NCBI GenBank assembly: GCA_031395645.1
Contig: JANNJM010000056.1
Span: forward strand, 1 to 64,000
DNA from: SHZI01 sp031395645
GTDB lineage: Bacteria; Pseudomonadota; Gammaproteobacteria; Steroidobacterales; GCA-2729495
Length of the DNA: 64,000 nt
Reading direction: 5' to 3'
The notes under the pieces are model-generated. The model made no database searches. It had not been told where the DNA came from and saw nothing but the letters and a program-made list of their open reading frames with translations. The position numbers and the translations under genes are program-made. This document shows positions 35,452 to 43,896 of the stretch, one piece after another (the stretch's first letter is position 1; every line of letters begins with the position of its first letter).

Positions 35452-37824
35452 ATGCTCTCACCAGCCACACAGGGAGTCGGCCTGCCGAGCGAGGCCGCAC
35501 AGGCCGCGCTATGCGCGGTTCTGGCTCTGTGCTTTGCACTGGGCGGCGATCGCCTGGCTGGCATCGAAGGCGGCTTCTACGACCTGACCCAGCGCCTGTC
35601 CGCGACCGCCCCTGACGCGCAGGTGGTCATCGTCAATCCAGAGAGCGCCAACGGCGACCTTTGGGCCCTGCCGCGGCTGGATGACCTTCTCGTGGACGTC
35701 AAGGCGGCCGGCGCCAGGGCAATCATTCCCGCTGCTCCCGCACCACCGCCGGCAGGGCCGGACGACCTGACCCAGCAGCAGCGGCTCGCCGAGGCGGTCC
35801 TTGCGGCTGGGAACGTGATTCTGGGCGTGGCAACTGCCGAACATCGAACGGCTGAAGGTTCGGACAACGGTCCGGGGGTCTGCGCCGGGCGCATCACGGC
35901 GGCGAGTACCCGCTATGCCACCAATGCCCGCGACCAGCCCAACCTGGCGACGCTCGAACCTGCAACCTCCCTGCTCTGTGAGGCGGCAGCCGCCATCGGC
36001 CATGTCGCCCTGCTGACAGACCGCGACGGGGTGGTCCGTCAGGCAGCACCGGTTCTGACGACGGATGCGGGGATTATCCCCTCGACGGCGCTGGCGGCGG
36101 TCGGAGCGGATGCGGGCCGTGAAAATGCCTCTGGGAAGCTGGCCCGCTTTTATCGATCACCCGATGGGGTAGCTGGCTTTAGGGTGATCAACGCCGCCGA
36201 CATCCTGGACGGGCGGGCTGCCCGGCAGTTGCGTGGCACCTATGTCGTGATCGGGAATCCCGAGGCTGGGGCCCTGGACAGCGTGCGCACGCCGCTGGCC
36301 GGCAACTCCGGGACCGCCGTGCTGATAGCCACTGATATTGCCAACTACCTCTCCGGGGACCACCTCAGACGACCCGACTGGGCTGTCTGGGTGGAGATCG
36401 GGCTCGCCCTGCTGCTGGCCATCGTCGCGGTACTCGGGGGGCGGATGCGCCTGCCCACGGCCGCGCTCGTTGCTGTACTTGGCGCGGCTGTGCTGCTCGT
36501 CGCGGAGTTCATCCTGGTTGCCGTCGCCGGACTCTGGATCCACCTTGCCAGTCTGGCACTCTTTTGTCTGACAGGGAGCGCCATACTCCAGCTCACCCTG
36601 CAGCTTGCCAGGAGGGCACGGGGCGTTGCGTCCACTCGTACCGAGGCGTCAGGCGGCGACGGGCCGGGGGCAAGTCAGGAACTCGATCTCGGATTCTCAG
36701 TGCTGCGGCAGCAGCCGACCACAGACCGTACGAAGGTTCAGCTCTACCAGTTAGCGATGGAACACGGGAAGAAGCGGGACTACGCAAAAGCGGAGCGGGT
36801 CTTCCGCCACCTCGCCGCGCGGGATCCTGGCTATCGCGACGTTGCCGAAAAACTGGTCAAGCTGTCGGGCGCGCGCGGCGTAGTCCCACCAAAACCCCGG
36901 CCCAAAGAGCTGCCGCCCGGCGATGCTTTGGCCGTCAGTCCCGCGTCCGGCAGCGGGGCTCAGCCTGCGGGCATTTCGCCGGTGGGGCGGACGCTGGGGC
37001 GCTACGAACTGGACCGGGTGATCGGTCGCGGCGCCATGGCCACCGTGTACCTGGGCCGGGACCCGACGATCAACCGCCGGGTCGCGATCAAGATTCTGCC
37101 ACTTGCAGAGGAGTTTGCGGACAACGACCTGGCTACCGCCCGGTCGCAATTTCTCCGGGAAGCGGAATCGGCGGGCCGTCTCAATCACCCCTATATCATT
37201 ACTATTCATGACGCTGGCGAGGACAGTCGGGTGGCCTATCTGGCCATGGAATACTTCGAAGGCAAGCCCTTGAGCTACTACGCGCAGCTGGGCCGGCTAT
37301 TGCCTCCCAAGGTGGTCATTGAGCTCATGGCGCGGGCGGCAGAGGCACTGCACTATGCCCACGGTCAGAACGTCGTCCACAGGGACGTGAAGCCTGCGAA
37401 CCTGATGTACGATCAGGGCTCTGATCGCCTCAAGCTCACCGATTTCGGCATCGCAAGACTGACAGACTGCAGCCGGACGCGGACCGGGATCATTCTCGGT
37501 ACACCGTCCTACATGTCCCCGGAGCAGCTCTCCGCCAGCGCGGTCTCCGGACAGACCGATCTCTATTCGCTTGGCGTCACGATGTACCACCTGCTAACCG
37601 GCTTGCCGCCATTCCAGGCAGACTCCATCCCGAAGCTGATGGACAAGATCGTGCATCAACGGCACCGCCCCATCGCAGACATCCGCGACGACGTGCCCGC
37701 CTGTGTGGATGAGATCCTGGACCGCGCACTGGCGAAAAATCCAGGGGACCGGTACGAGAGCGGCAAAGCCATGGCCTTGGCCTTGCGGGAGTGTTGTAGT
37801 AGGTTGCCGGCAGACATCGTATGA
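35452..37824 (+). CDS. CHASE2-domain serine/threonine protein kinase
   Basis: 790 residues. A periplasmic CHASE2-like sensor (about 30-305) is followed by three membrane segments (312-376), a TPR-like helical pair (425-475) and a Hanks-type kinase (about 515-780). Kinase motifs: Gly loop GRGAMATV, VAIK with Lys547, HRDVKPANLM near 642, DFG near 664 and GTPSYMSPEQ. It should sense an outside signal and phosphorylate Ser/Thr targets. The sensed ligand is unknown. The stop overlaps the phosphatase start by 4 nt. Confidence 0.9.
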   Translation: MLSPATQGVGLPSEAAQAALCAVLALCFALGGDRLAGIEGGFYDLTQRLSATAPDAQVVIVNPESANGDLWALPRLDDLLVDVKAAGARAIIPAAPAPPPAGPDDLTQQQRLAEAVLAAGNVILGVATAEHRTAEGSDNGPGVCAGRITAASTRYATNARDQPNLATLEPATSLLCEAAAAIGHVALLTDRDGVVRQAAPVLTTDAGIIPSTALAAVGADAGRENASGKLARFYRSPDGVAGFRVINAADILDGRAARQLRGTYVVIGNPEAGALDSVRTPLAGNSGTAVLIATDIANYLSGDHLRRPDWAVWVEIGLALLLAIVAVLGGRMRLPTAALVAVLGAAVLLVAEFILVAVAGLWIHLASLALFCLTGSAILQLTLQLARRARGVASTRTEASGGDGPGASQELDLGFSVLRQQPTTDRTKVQLYQLAMEHGKKRDYAKAERVFRHLAARDPGYRDVAEKLVKLSGARGVVPPKPRPKELPPGDALAVSPASGSGAQPAGISPVGRTLGRYELDRVIGRGAMATVYLGRDPTINRRVAIKILPLAEEFADNDLATARSQFLREAESAGRLNHPYIITIHDAGEDSRVAYLAMEYFEGKPLSYYAQLGRLLPPKVVIELMARAAEALHYAHGQNVVHRDVKPANLMYDQGSDRLKLTDFGIARLTDCSRTRTGIILGTPSYMSPEQLSASAVSGQTDLYSLGVTMYHLLTGLPPFQADSIPKLMDKIVHQRHRPIADIRDDVPACVDEILDRALAKNPGDRYESGKAMALALRECCSRLPADIV

Positions 37825-38645
37825 GCCTGCGCAGCAAATTCAATAACGTCCAGCTCTCTGACACGGGAAGGGTCAGGGAGCACAACGAAGATGCGGTTGG
37901 GACCAACGGCGATACCGGGCTGCTCGTGCTCGCGGACGGCATGGGCGGGTACAACGCCGGCGAGGTTGCCAGTGGCATCGCCGTCCGGACAGTGCTGGAA
38001 CTGGTGCCACCTGCCTGTGCTCGGGAAGCGCGGAACGCGACCGACCCTGAAACCAGCCTCATGCGCCAGACCATCATCCTGCGCGATGCCGTCGCCCGCG
38101 CCAATCGGGTGATCCACCAGACTGCCCAGATGCAGCCCCAGTGTGAAGGCATGGGCACCACCATCGTGGCCTGCCTGTTCTACGACAACCGGGTCTCCAT
38201 CGCCCACGTCGGGGACTCCCGCCTGTACCGTTTTCGAAAGAACCGGTTCGAGCAGCTGACCATGGACCACTCGCTACTCCAGGAGCTCGTGGACCGGGGC
38301 TTCTACTCCCAGGAAGAGGCCGCCCGGTCCACCAACCGCAATTACGTCACCCGCGCGCTGGGGGTCGAGGCCAGTGTCCAGGTGGAGGTCCAGGAGGTGG
38401 AGGTTCAGGAAGGGGACGTCTACCTGCTCTGCTCGGACGGCCTTCCCGACATGGTTGAAGACGAGGATATTCACTTAACGATCAGCACTTTTAGTGCTAA
38501 TCTTGAAATGGCAGGTCAACAGCTGATCCAGCTCAGCAATGACCATGGGGGCAAGGACAATATCTCGGTCATCCTCACGCAGGTCATAGAGCCTTTTCCG
38601 GCCAAGACCAGCGTATTGACCCAGTTTCGGCGCATTTTTCAGTAA
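37821..38645 (+). CDS. PP2C-type serine/threonine phosphatase
   Basis: 274 residues with the PPM metal-binding motifs REHNEDA, LADGMGGYNAGEVAS, GMGTTIVA, HVGDSRLYR, CSDGLPDMV and GGKDNIS. It would reverse phosphorylation by the coupled kinase. A C-terminal ~30-residue extension follows the catalytic core. Confidence 0.93.
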   Translation: MSLRSKFNNVQLSDTGRVREHNEDAVGTNGDTGLLVLADGMGGYNAGEVASGIAVRTVLELVPPACAREARNATDPETSLMRQTIILRDAVARANRVIHQTAQMQPQCEGMGTTIVACLFYDNRVSIAHVGDSRLYRFRKNRFEQLTMDHSLLQELVDRGFYSQEEAARSTNRNYVTRALGVEASVQVEVQEVEVQEGDVYLLCSDGLPDMVEDEDIHLTISTFSANLEMAGQQLIQLSNDHGGKDNISVILTQVIEPFPAKTSVLTQFRRIFQ

Positions 38646-38668
38646 CGTATTAGTTAGGCATTCCGGTC

Positions 38669-39403
38669 ATGGCACGAATGATTTTAAGCCTCGACGGACA
38701 GGTTCTCGCCGAATACAACATGTCCAAGGAGCGGTACACCGTAGGCCGGCTTCAGGACAATGACATTCGGATCGATAACCCCACGATCAGCGGGCACCAT
38801 TCGCTCGTGATCAACATCCTCAATGATTCCTTTCTTGAGGACCTGAACAGCACCAACGGCACCTACGTCAACGGGCGCCTGATCAAGAAGCACGCCCTGC
38901 AGAATGGCGACGTGGTTACCGTGGGTCGCCACCAGCTGCGCTTTGTAGACGGCACGGTGGACGAAGAAGACGAGTTCGCCAGCACGATGGTCATTGAACG
39001 CCAGGCGGGTGGAGTCGAGGCGCTGGCCAAGGCGGCTGCCCTGTCCGCCAGCCTGAATGGCGGCGCAAGTTCAGCCTCGGCGCCATCGTCAGCGGCGCGG
39101 CCCTCGGGCGCAGATCCGGGGGCCAAGCCCCTGGCTGTCGCCAAGGTGCAGGTCCTGAACGGCTCGTTTGCGGGGCGCGAGATCACGCTGAACAAGGCCC
39201 TGACCACTCTGGGACGACCCGGATCACAGGTCGTGGCTATCACCCGGCGCGCGGATGGGTATCACCTGGTGCAGGTCGAGAACACTTCGGAGAACAGCCC
39301 GCCCAAGCTGAATGGCGAGAACCTCGGACAGCAGGCCCGGAAACTTACCGACAACGACGTGATCGAAATCATCGGGATCAAGATGGGGTTCTTTTTGATC
39401 TGA
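38669..39403 (+). CDS. FHA-domain protein, possible kinase substrate
   Basis: 244 residues. The N-terminal FHA domain (about 1-95) has the phosphothreonine-binding set GR, SGHHS and NSTNGTYVNG. A second, weaker FHA-like fold lies at about 155-244 (LGRPGS..., LNGENL). The linker DEEDEFASTMVIER has a Thr in an acidic setting and could be phosphorylated, as in GarA/OdhI-type proteins; that is inference. 23 nt after the phosphatase. Confidence 0.88.
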   Translation: MARMILSLDGQVLAEYNMSKERYTVGRLQDNDIRIDNPTISGHHSLVINILNDSFLEDLNSTNGTYVNGRLIKKHALQNGDVVTVGRHQLRFVDGTVDEEDEFASTMVIERQAGGVEALAKAAALSASLNGGASSASAPSSAARPSGADPGAKPLAVAKVQVLNGSFAGREITLNKALTTLGRPGSQVVAITRRADGYHLVQVENTSENSPPKLNGENLGQQARKLTDNDVIEIIGIKMGFFLI

Positions 39404-39514
39404 GCATACCGACCTGCATTTGCGCTGGTTCTCGCGGCGGAATTGCCAGTCGGGAACGTGACATAACAGGCGCGAAGGCCGGCGTGCGCATCCGAGGCCC
39501 CGGATGACATGGGT

Positions 39515-39537
39515 AGACATTTCTCCATGGAATGTCT
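39515..39537. promoter_or_regulatory. Dyad-symmetric element upstream of hicBA
   Basis: AGACATTTC-TCCAT-GGAATGTCT is a 9-bp inverted repeat (one G-T pair) about 80 nt before hicB. It could be an operator or a weak terminator for the FHA operon; no T tract follows on the plus strand. A TAGAAT -10-like hexamer lies at 39573-39578. Confidence 0.35.
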
Positions 39538-39614
39538 GCAATCTCGCACAGTAGGTCCGGCTGGCTAATGTGTAGAATCCGGCTGAACGTTGCCAGGTCG
39601 AGCTGGAGGTCTTG

Positions 39615-39812
39615 ATGAAATACCGAATCGCGCTGCACCAGTCCGAGGAAGGGTACGCGGTGCACGTTCCGGGACTACCCGGGTGCTGGTCCCAGGGACT
39701 CAGCGAACAGGAGGCCCTGGAGAACATCAAGGATGCAATCCGCGGTTACCTGGCCGCCGTCGACGACCAGCTCCGAGGCGAAGATGTCCGCGAAATAGAG
39801 GTCGCGGTTTAG
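39615..39812 (+). CDS. hicB: HicB-family antitoxin, short type
   Basis: 65 residues with the partial RNase-H-like HicB fold (YRIALHQSEEGYAVHVPGLP, GLSEQEALENIKDAIRGYL). It would block HicA. It lacks the C-terminal DNA-binding domain of longer HicB, so autoregulation must differ. GGAGG lies 5 nt before ATG 39615. It precedes hicA, the reverse of the classical order, as in other short-HicB loci. Confidence 0.85.
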   Translation: MKYRIALHQSEEGYAVHVPGLPGCWSQGLSEQEALENIKDAIRGYLAAVDDQLRGEDVREIEVAV

Positions 39813-39814
39813 TC

Positions 39815-40027
39815 TTTCCAAAAATTCCCGGCGTCAATCATCTTGACGCCGTCCGTGCGCTGCAGAAGGCCGGTTTCAGTATTGTCCGCCAGGGCGGCCA
39901 CATCATCATGAGTGACGGCGCACGGATCATCAGCATCCCGCGCAACAATCCTGTCAACTCCTACACCCTTGGCGGGATCGTGCGTGATGCAGGATTGACC
40001 GTGGATCGCTTCCGGGCGCTACTCTGA
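39815..40027 (+). CDS. hicA: HicA-family toxin without a canonical start codon
   Basis: 71 codons encode FPKIPGVNHLDAVRALQKAG and the catalytic block RQGGHIIMSDG with the active His, ending GGIVRDAGLTVDRFRALL. HicA is a double-stranded-RNA-binding mRNA interferase. Where relatives start MPKIPG this copy has TTT, preceded by GTC, two bases after the hicB stop. No ATG, GTG or TTG lies in frame until an internal ATG inside the catalytic block. It is either read from a rare codon or no longer made. Confidence 0.75.
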   Translation, partial: FPKIPGVNHLDAVRALQKAGFSIVRQGGHIIMSDGARIISIPRNNPVNSYTLGGIVRDAGLTVDRFRALL

Positions 40028-40040
40028 CAACAGCTTGGCA

Positions 40041-40069
40041 TCAGCCCGCGCTCCGAAGCATGAAACAGG
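40041..40069 (+). repeat. 29-bp direct repeat, left copy
   Basis: A 29-bp sequence containing AGCCCGCGCTCCGAAGCA and GAAACAGG, 14 nt after the hicA stop. It recurs at 40781-40809 with two mismatches, exactly 740 bp away. Confidence 0.75.
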
Positions 40070-40167
40070 CGAGACGCCGCCAGGTTGAACTTACTGAATA
40101 GCGTGCCTAAAAACGTTCGTCGGGTTGCCGTAGATCAGGCCGCAGTCCAGCATCACGATTCAAACGG

Positions 40168-40449
40168 TCAGGGATTTGGACCGCGCATCGAGCGGCGCTG
40201 TTGGCTGCGCTTTCTCAAAAAACGTTCTGCCCGCCACATGACGGCTGCAAAAATGCCCCCGCCGACGATCGATATTACCACCAGCCAAAGTGCGTCGAAG
40301 TAGGAGTGTGTCGGGCTATTCCACACAGGTTTTCCGAAAGTAAGGAGCATGGTGAGCGCGAACCCGGCACCGTAAAACACCATTGCTGCCAACTTGGAAT
40401 TGGCGAATCGACGAGCCTGCTTCCTAATCCAACCTTCTGGCTGTGTCAC
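40168..40449 (-). CDS. Small membrane protein, unknown
   Basis: 93 residues from GTG 40449. Two membrane segments (about 20-38, FYGAGFALTMLLTFG; about 53-70, LWLVVISIVGGGIFAAVMW) with Arg/Lys-rich ends predict a small inner-membrane protein. I do not recognise a family. It sits in the more AT-rich island between the direct repeats and is weakly supported by its ribosome-binding site. Confidence 0.5.
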   Translation of the reverse strand: MTQPEGWIRKQARRFANSKLAAMVFYGAGFALTMLLTFGKPVWNSPTHSYFDALWLVVISIVGGGIFAAVMWRAERFLRKRSQQRRSMRGPNP

Positions 40450-40538
40450 GAGGATTGTCCGTCAGCGCCCAATCGGCGTCACGCTCCGCACGGGGAGCGC
40501 CGGGCTTCGTTTGTCCCATCCTCGACCAGTGACATATT

Positions 40539-40685
40539 TCAATTTACAGGCTCTGTTGGACGCACGTCGCGGCAACCGCGCCAAAGGATAAAACCAAAAA
40601 TGATCGCTCCAGCAATGGCTGACCGGTACATGTGCGGGAATAAAATTACCCCAACCAGCAGCGATAGGAGCATGACCACGGACAT
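40539..40685 (-). CDS. Candidate 48-residue membrane peptide
   Basis: From ATG 40685 the minus strand encodes two hydrophobic stretches (VVMLLSLLVGVILF and AIAGAIIFGFILW) and a polar end (RGCRDVRPTEPVN). An in-frame TAG lies just upstream, so the N-terminus is bounded. It lies upstream of, and in the same direction as, the 93-residue gene. A recognisable ribosome-binding site is missing, and it may be a remnant. Confidence 0.3.
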   Translation of the reverse strand: MSVVMLLSLLVGVILFPHMYRSAIAGAIIFGFILWRGCRDVRPTEPVN

Positions 40686-40780
40686 GACGATGGCAGTATC
40701 CTAGACACCCTTTCCAAACCCAAACTGCATTGTCCATCGTCCGATGCCCTCCCACCGGGTCCACAATTATGCTGGGAAAA

Positions 40781-40809
40781 TTAGCCCGCGCTCCGAAGCA
40801 AGAAACAGG
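40781..40809 (+). repeat. 29-bp direct repeat, right copy
   Basis: Second copy of the repeat at 40041-40069, 33 nt from the alr stop. The pair brackets the two small membrane ORFs. Confidence 0.75.
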
Positions 40810-40842
40810 GTCAATACTCGGCGCCCGTTGACACCCCACCGC

Positions 40843-41952
40843 CTAGGCCCCCTCCACCCGCACCGCCACACGCCGGTTAATACCAGTCATCAGCGTCCAG
40901 GGGATCGTGCGGGCGGCGCCGGCGATCTCCTCCACCGTGGGACGGTCTCCCCAGAGAATCACCCGGTCACCGGCGCTCGCGCCGGGTATATCGGTGAGAT
41001 CGATCGTCAGCATGTCCATGGACACGCGGCCCACCAGCGGCGCGATCCGGTCCCGGACGCTAACCGGCGTGCCGGTACCGGCGTGCCAGGGATAGCCATC
41101 GGCGTAACCGGCGGCGGCAACGCCGATGACACTGTCGCGAGGGGCAACCCAATGCCCACCATAGCCCACCCTCTGGCCGGCGCGGACCGGTTTTACCGAG
41201 ATCAATCGGGTCTCGAACGACATTGCCGGCTGCAGACCCAGTTCCCTCGCTGTCTGTCCGCGCAGGGGTGACGCGCCGAACAGCATGATTCCCGGCCGGA
41301 CCCAGTTCCGTGCTGAATAGCGCAGTACCCCGCCACTCTGCAAAGTCGCCGGCCATTGCAGGATTGCGGCGGAGTTGGCGACACTCACGTCGCCCTCCCA
41401 GCTGCCCAGCACGCTGCTGAAGCTCTGCAGCTGCTCCGGCGTTGCAGGATCCGTGTGATCGTCGGCACAGCCCAGGTGCGTCATCAGGGTCAGGCAACTC
41501 ACGGCCGTCGCGGACTGCAGCTGGGCCACGGTGTCGGGAACCGCGGCAGGCTCCACTCCGAGACGCCCCATGCCGGTGTCTACCTTCAGCCAGCAGGCCA
41601 CCGGGGCGCCCAGGGCCGTCGCTGCGAGCAGCGCGGCCTGCTGGGGCGAATGCACGACCACGTCGAGCGCCAGGCCGGAGGCGGCCCGGAGTTCCTCGGC
41701 GGTGAGACAACCGCCGAGGATCACGAGGCGGTTGCGAATGCCCGCCTCGCGCAACTGGATTGCTTCCTCAAGGCGCGCGACCGCAAACGCCTCGACGTCC
41801 GGAAGGATGCGCGCCACCTGGATCAGCCCGTGGCCGTAGGCGTTCGCCTTGATCACGGCGAGCACCGGACAATCCGGGGCCAGCTCCCGCACCCGGGCGA
41901 GGTTTCTGCGGAGCGCCGTCGGCCGGATCACGGCGACCGCCGCTGGGATCAC
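40843..41952 (-). CDS. alr: Alanine racemase
   Basis: 369 residues. The PLP lysine lies in VIKANAYGHG (about 34) and the catalytic Tyr in VGYGGHW; RVSMDM is also present. It makes D-alanine for peptidoglycan. The start overlaps the dnaB stop by 4 nt. Confidence 0.96.
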   Translation of the reverse strand: MIPAAVAVIRPTALRRNLARVRELAPDCPVLAVIKANAYGHGLIQVARILPDVEAFAVARLEEAIQLREAGIRNRLVILGGCLTAEELRAASGLALDVVVHSPQQAALLAATALGAPVACWLKVDTGMGRLGVEPAAVPDTVAQLQSATAVSCLTLMTHLGCADDHTDPATPEQLQSFSSVLGSWEGDVSVANSAAILQWPATLQSGGVLRYSARNWVRPGIMLFGASPLRGQTARELGLQPAMSFETRLISVKPVRAGQRVGYGGHWVAPRDSVIGVAAAGYADGYPWHAGTGTPVSVRDRIAPLVGRVSMDMLTIDLTDIPGASAGDRVILWGDRPTVEEIAGAARTIPWTLMTGINRRVAVRVEGA

Positions 41953-43331
41953 TGAAAGCCCTCGAGCTCCGGTGAGTAGTTCTCGAACTTGGTAAACCTG
42001 CCGAGGAACGTCAGGGGAAACTCACCGGTCGGGCCATTCCGTTGCTTGGCGACGTTGATATCGGCGATGCCCTTGCGCGGACTGTCGTGGTTGTAGACCT
42101 CGTCGCGATAGATAAACAGGATCAGGTCAGCATCCTGCTCGATGGCGCCGGACTCCCGCAGATCGGACATCACCGGCTTCTTGTCGGTTCGCGACTCGAC
42201 GCTCCGGTTGAGCTGGGAGAGTGCAATGACGGGTATGCGCAGCTCGCGCGCCAGACCCTTCAGCGAACGAGAAATCTCGGAAATCTCCGTCGCCCGGTTC
42301 TCTGCGGTACCGGCCACCCGCATCAGCTGCAGGTAGTCAATCACAATCAGGTCGAGCCCCCGTTCACGCTGCAGGCGGCGGGCCCGCGCACGAATCTCGG
42401 TAGGCGTCATGGACGGGGTGTCGTCGATGTAGATGGGAGCTTCCGCCATCTGCTGAATGGCCCCGTTGATGCGCGGCCAGTCGTCGTCACCGAAGCGTCC
42501 GTTGCGCAGGTGCGCCTGGTCGACTCGACCCAGTGAAGAGACCATGCGAAACGCCAGCTGCTCGACTGACATTTCCATACTGAACACGGCCGCCGACTTG
42601 CCGGCGCCCAGGGCCGCGTTCTCAGCGATGTTCAGCGCGAGGCTGGTTTTGCCCATCGAGGGACGACCAGCGATGATGATCAGCTCGCCAGGTTGCAAAC
42701 CTGCAGTAATGTCATCGAGGCGGTTGAACCCGGTCGGCAGGCCTGTGATCGACCCCTGGGACTGGTGCAGCTTGTCGAGGCGATCAATCGTCGAGGGCAG
42801 GATCTCGCTCAACCGCACGAATCCGGATCCACGACGCTGGCCGCGCTCCGCGATCTCGAAAACGCGGCGCTCGGCCTCGTCGACCAGCTCAGCGATCGGC
42901 CGGCCCTCCGGTCGGTACGCAGACGACGCGATGCCGTTGCCAACTTCGATCAGCCGGCGCAACAAGGCGTGCTCGCGAATGATGCGGGCGTAGTGCGCGA
43001 CGTTGGCCGCACTTGGGGTGTCGTTGACCAGGTCGCCTAAGTAGGCCGCCCCGCCCGCGTCGGCAAGTTCCCCCCGGGATGAGAGGTACTCGCCGAGGGT
43101 AACGGGGTCGGCAGGCTGACTGCGTTCCGCCAGCCCGCGGATCGCGTCGAAGATCAGCCGGTGATCGGGGCGGAAGAAGTCCGGAGCAGAGACGAGATCG
43201 GCAATCCGGTCCCAGCTGCTGTTGTCGAGCATGAGACCGCCCAGCAGGGCCTGCTCGGTCTGATTGGAACTGGGCGGGGCCGGGAGATCGCTCAAGGACC
43301 CGGCATCGCGTCGCGGCCCGGGCAATGCCAT
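41949..43331 (-). CDS. dnaB: Replicative DNA helicase DnaB
   Basis: 460 residues. N-terminal DnaB domain, linker and RecA-like motor with Walker A GRPSMGKTS, LIVIDYLQLM and SRSLKGLARELRIPVIALSQ. It unwinds DNA at the fork. No intein is present: the P-loop and downstream motifs are uninterrupted. Confidence 0.96.
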   Translation of the reverse strand: MALPGPRRDAGSLSDLPAPPSSNQTEQALLGGLMLDNSSWDRIADLVSAPDFFRPDHRLIFDAIRGLAERSQPADPVTLGEYLSSRGELADAGGAAYLGDLVNDTPSAANVAHYARIIREHALLRRLIEVGNGIASSAYRPEGRPIAELVDEAERRVFEIAERGQRRGSGFVRLSEILPSTIDRLDKLHQSQGSITGLPTGFNRLDDITAGLQPGELIIIAGRPSMGKTSLALNIAENAALGAGKSAAVFSMEMSVEQLAFRMVSSLGRVDQAHLRNGRFGDDDWPRINGAIQQMAEAPIYIDDTPSMTPTEIRARARRLQRERGLDLIVIDYLQLMRVAGTAENRATEISEISRSLKGLARELRIPVIALSQLNRSVESRTDKKPVMSDLRESGAIEQDADLILFIYRDEVYNHDSPRKGIADINVAKQRNGPTGEFPLTFLGRFTKFENYSPELEGFQ

Positions 43332-43362
43332 TCGGTCGGGGTTCCTGGCTTGGCCGGTCTAC

Positions 43363-43830
43363 TTAGCCCGTCTGGCCCGGATCGTCCTCGGCCACCACCG
43401 TAATGCGGATCGTTGCATTCACGTCGCTGTGCAGGTGGAGCTCAATCGAGTGCTCGCCCAGTGTGCGGATAGGCCCATCGGGAAGCCGGATCTCGCTACG
43501 CCGCACGGTCACACCGGCTGCCGTACAGGCCTCGGCAATGTCGGCAGTCCCGAGGGAGCCGAACAGCTTGCCTTCAGTGCCCGCCTTCGCCGCCAGGCGC
43601 AGTGTGAGTTTGCCGGCACTGGCAGCCCGCTGCTTCGCGACCTGAAGCTCCTCGGCTTCCTTCTTTTCGAGCTCTGCACGCCGGGCCTCAAATATTGCAA
43701 TATTGGACGAGGTCGCCAGCGTGGCCTTGCCCCGGGGTACCAGGAAGTTGCGGCCGTAGCCGGAACGAACTTTGACCCGGTCACCGATGCTGCCCAGGTT
43801 TTCGACTTTTTCGAGGAGAATCACGTCCAT
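43363..43830 (-). CDS. rplI: 50S ribosomal protein L9
   Basis: 155 residues: N-terminal domain MDVILLEKVENLGSIGDRV with GYGRNFLVPRGKA, connecting helix and C-terminal domain. The length is slightly above the usual ~149 because of a short acidic tail. Confidence 0.96.
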   Translation of the reverse strand: MDVILLEKVENLGSIGDRVKVRSGYGRNFLVPRGKATLATSSNIAIFEARRAELEKKEAEELQVAKQRAASAGKLTLRLAAKAGTEGKLFGSLGTADIAEACTAAGVTVRRSEIRLPDGPIRTLGEHSIELHLHSDVNATIRITVVAEDDPGQTG

Positions 43831-43896
43831 GCTTGCGCTCTCTTGGAGTATTGCTGGCTTGGGAAGAGTTGTGCTGGTGTCCGTCGCGGCCGCGTA

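Noticed and set aside
35452..39403. Part of a type VI secretion locus
   Set aside because: Kinase, phosphatase and FHA genes resemble PpkA/PppA/Fha, but no tss genes are in the window and the kinase carries CHASE2.
40462..40839. A 125-codon minus-strand open frame in the island
   Set aside because: Its composition is not protein-like; the hydrophobic 48-codon ORF lies in another frame of the same strand.
40028..40842. An integron cassette with an attC site
   Set aside because: A GTTGAAC that fits GTTRRRY occurs near 40084, but I find no partner RYYYAAC with the expected pairing, and no integrase.
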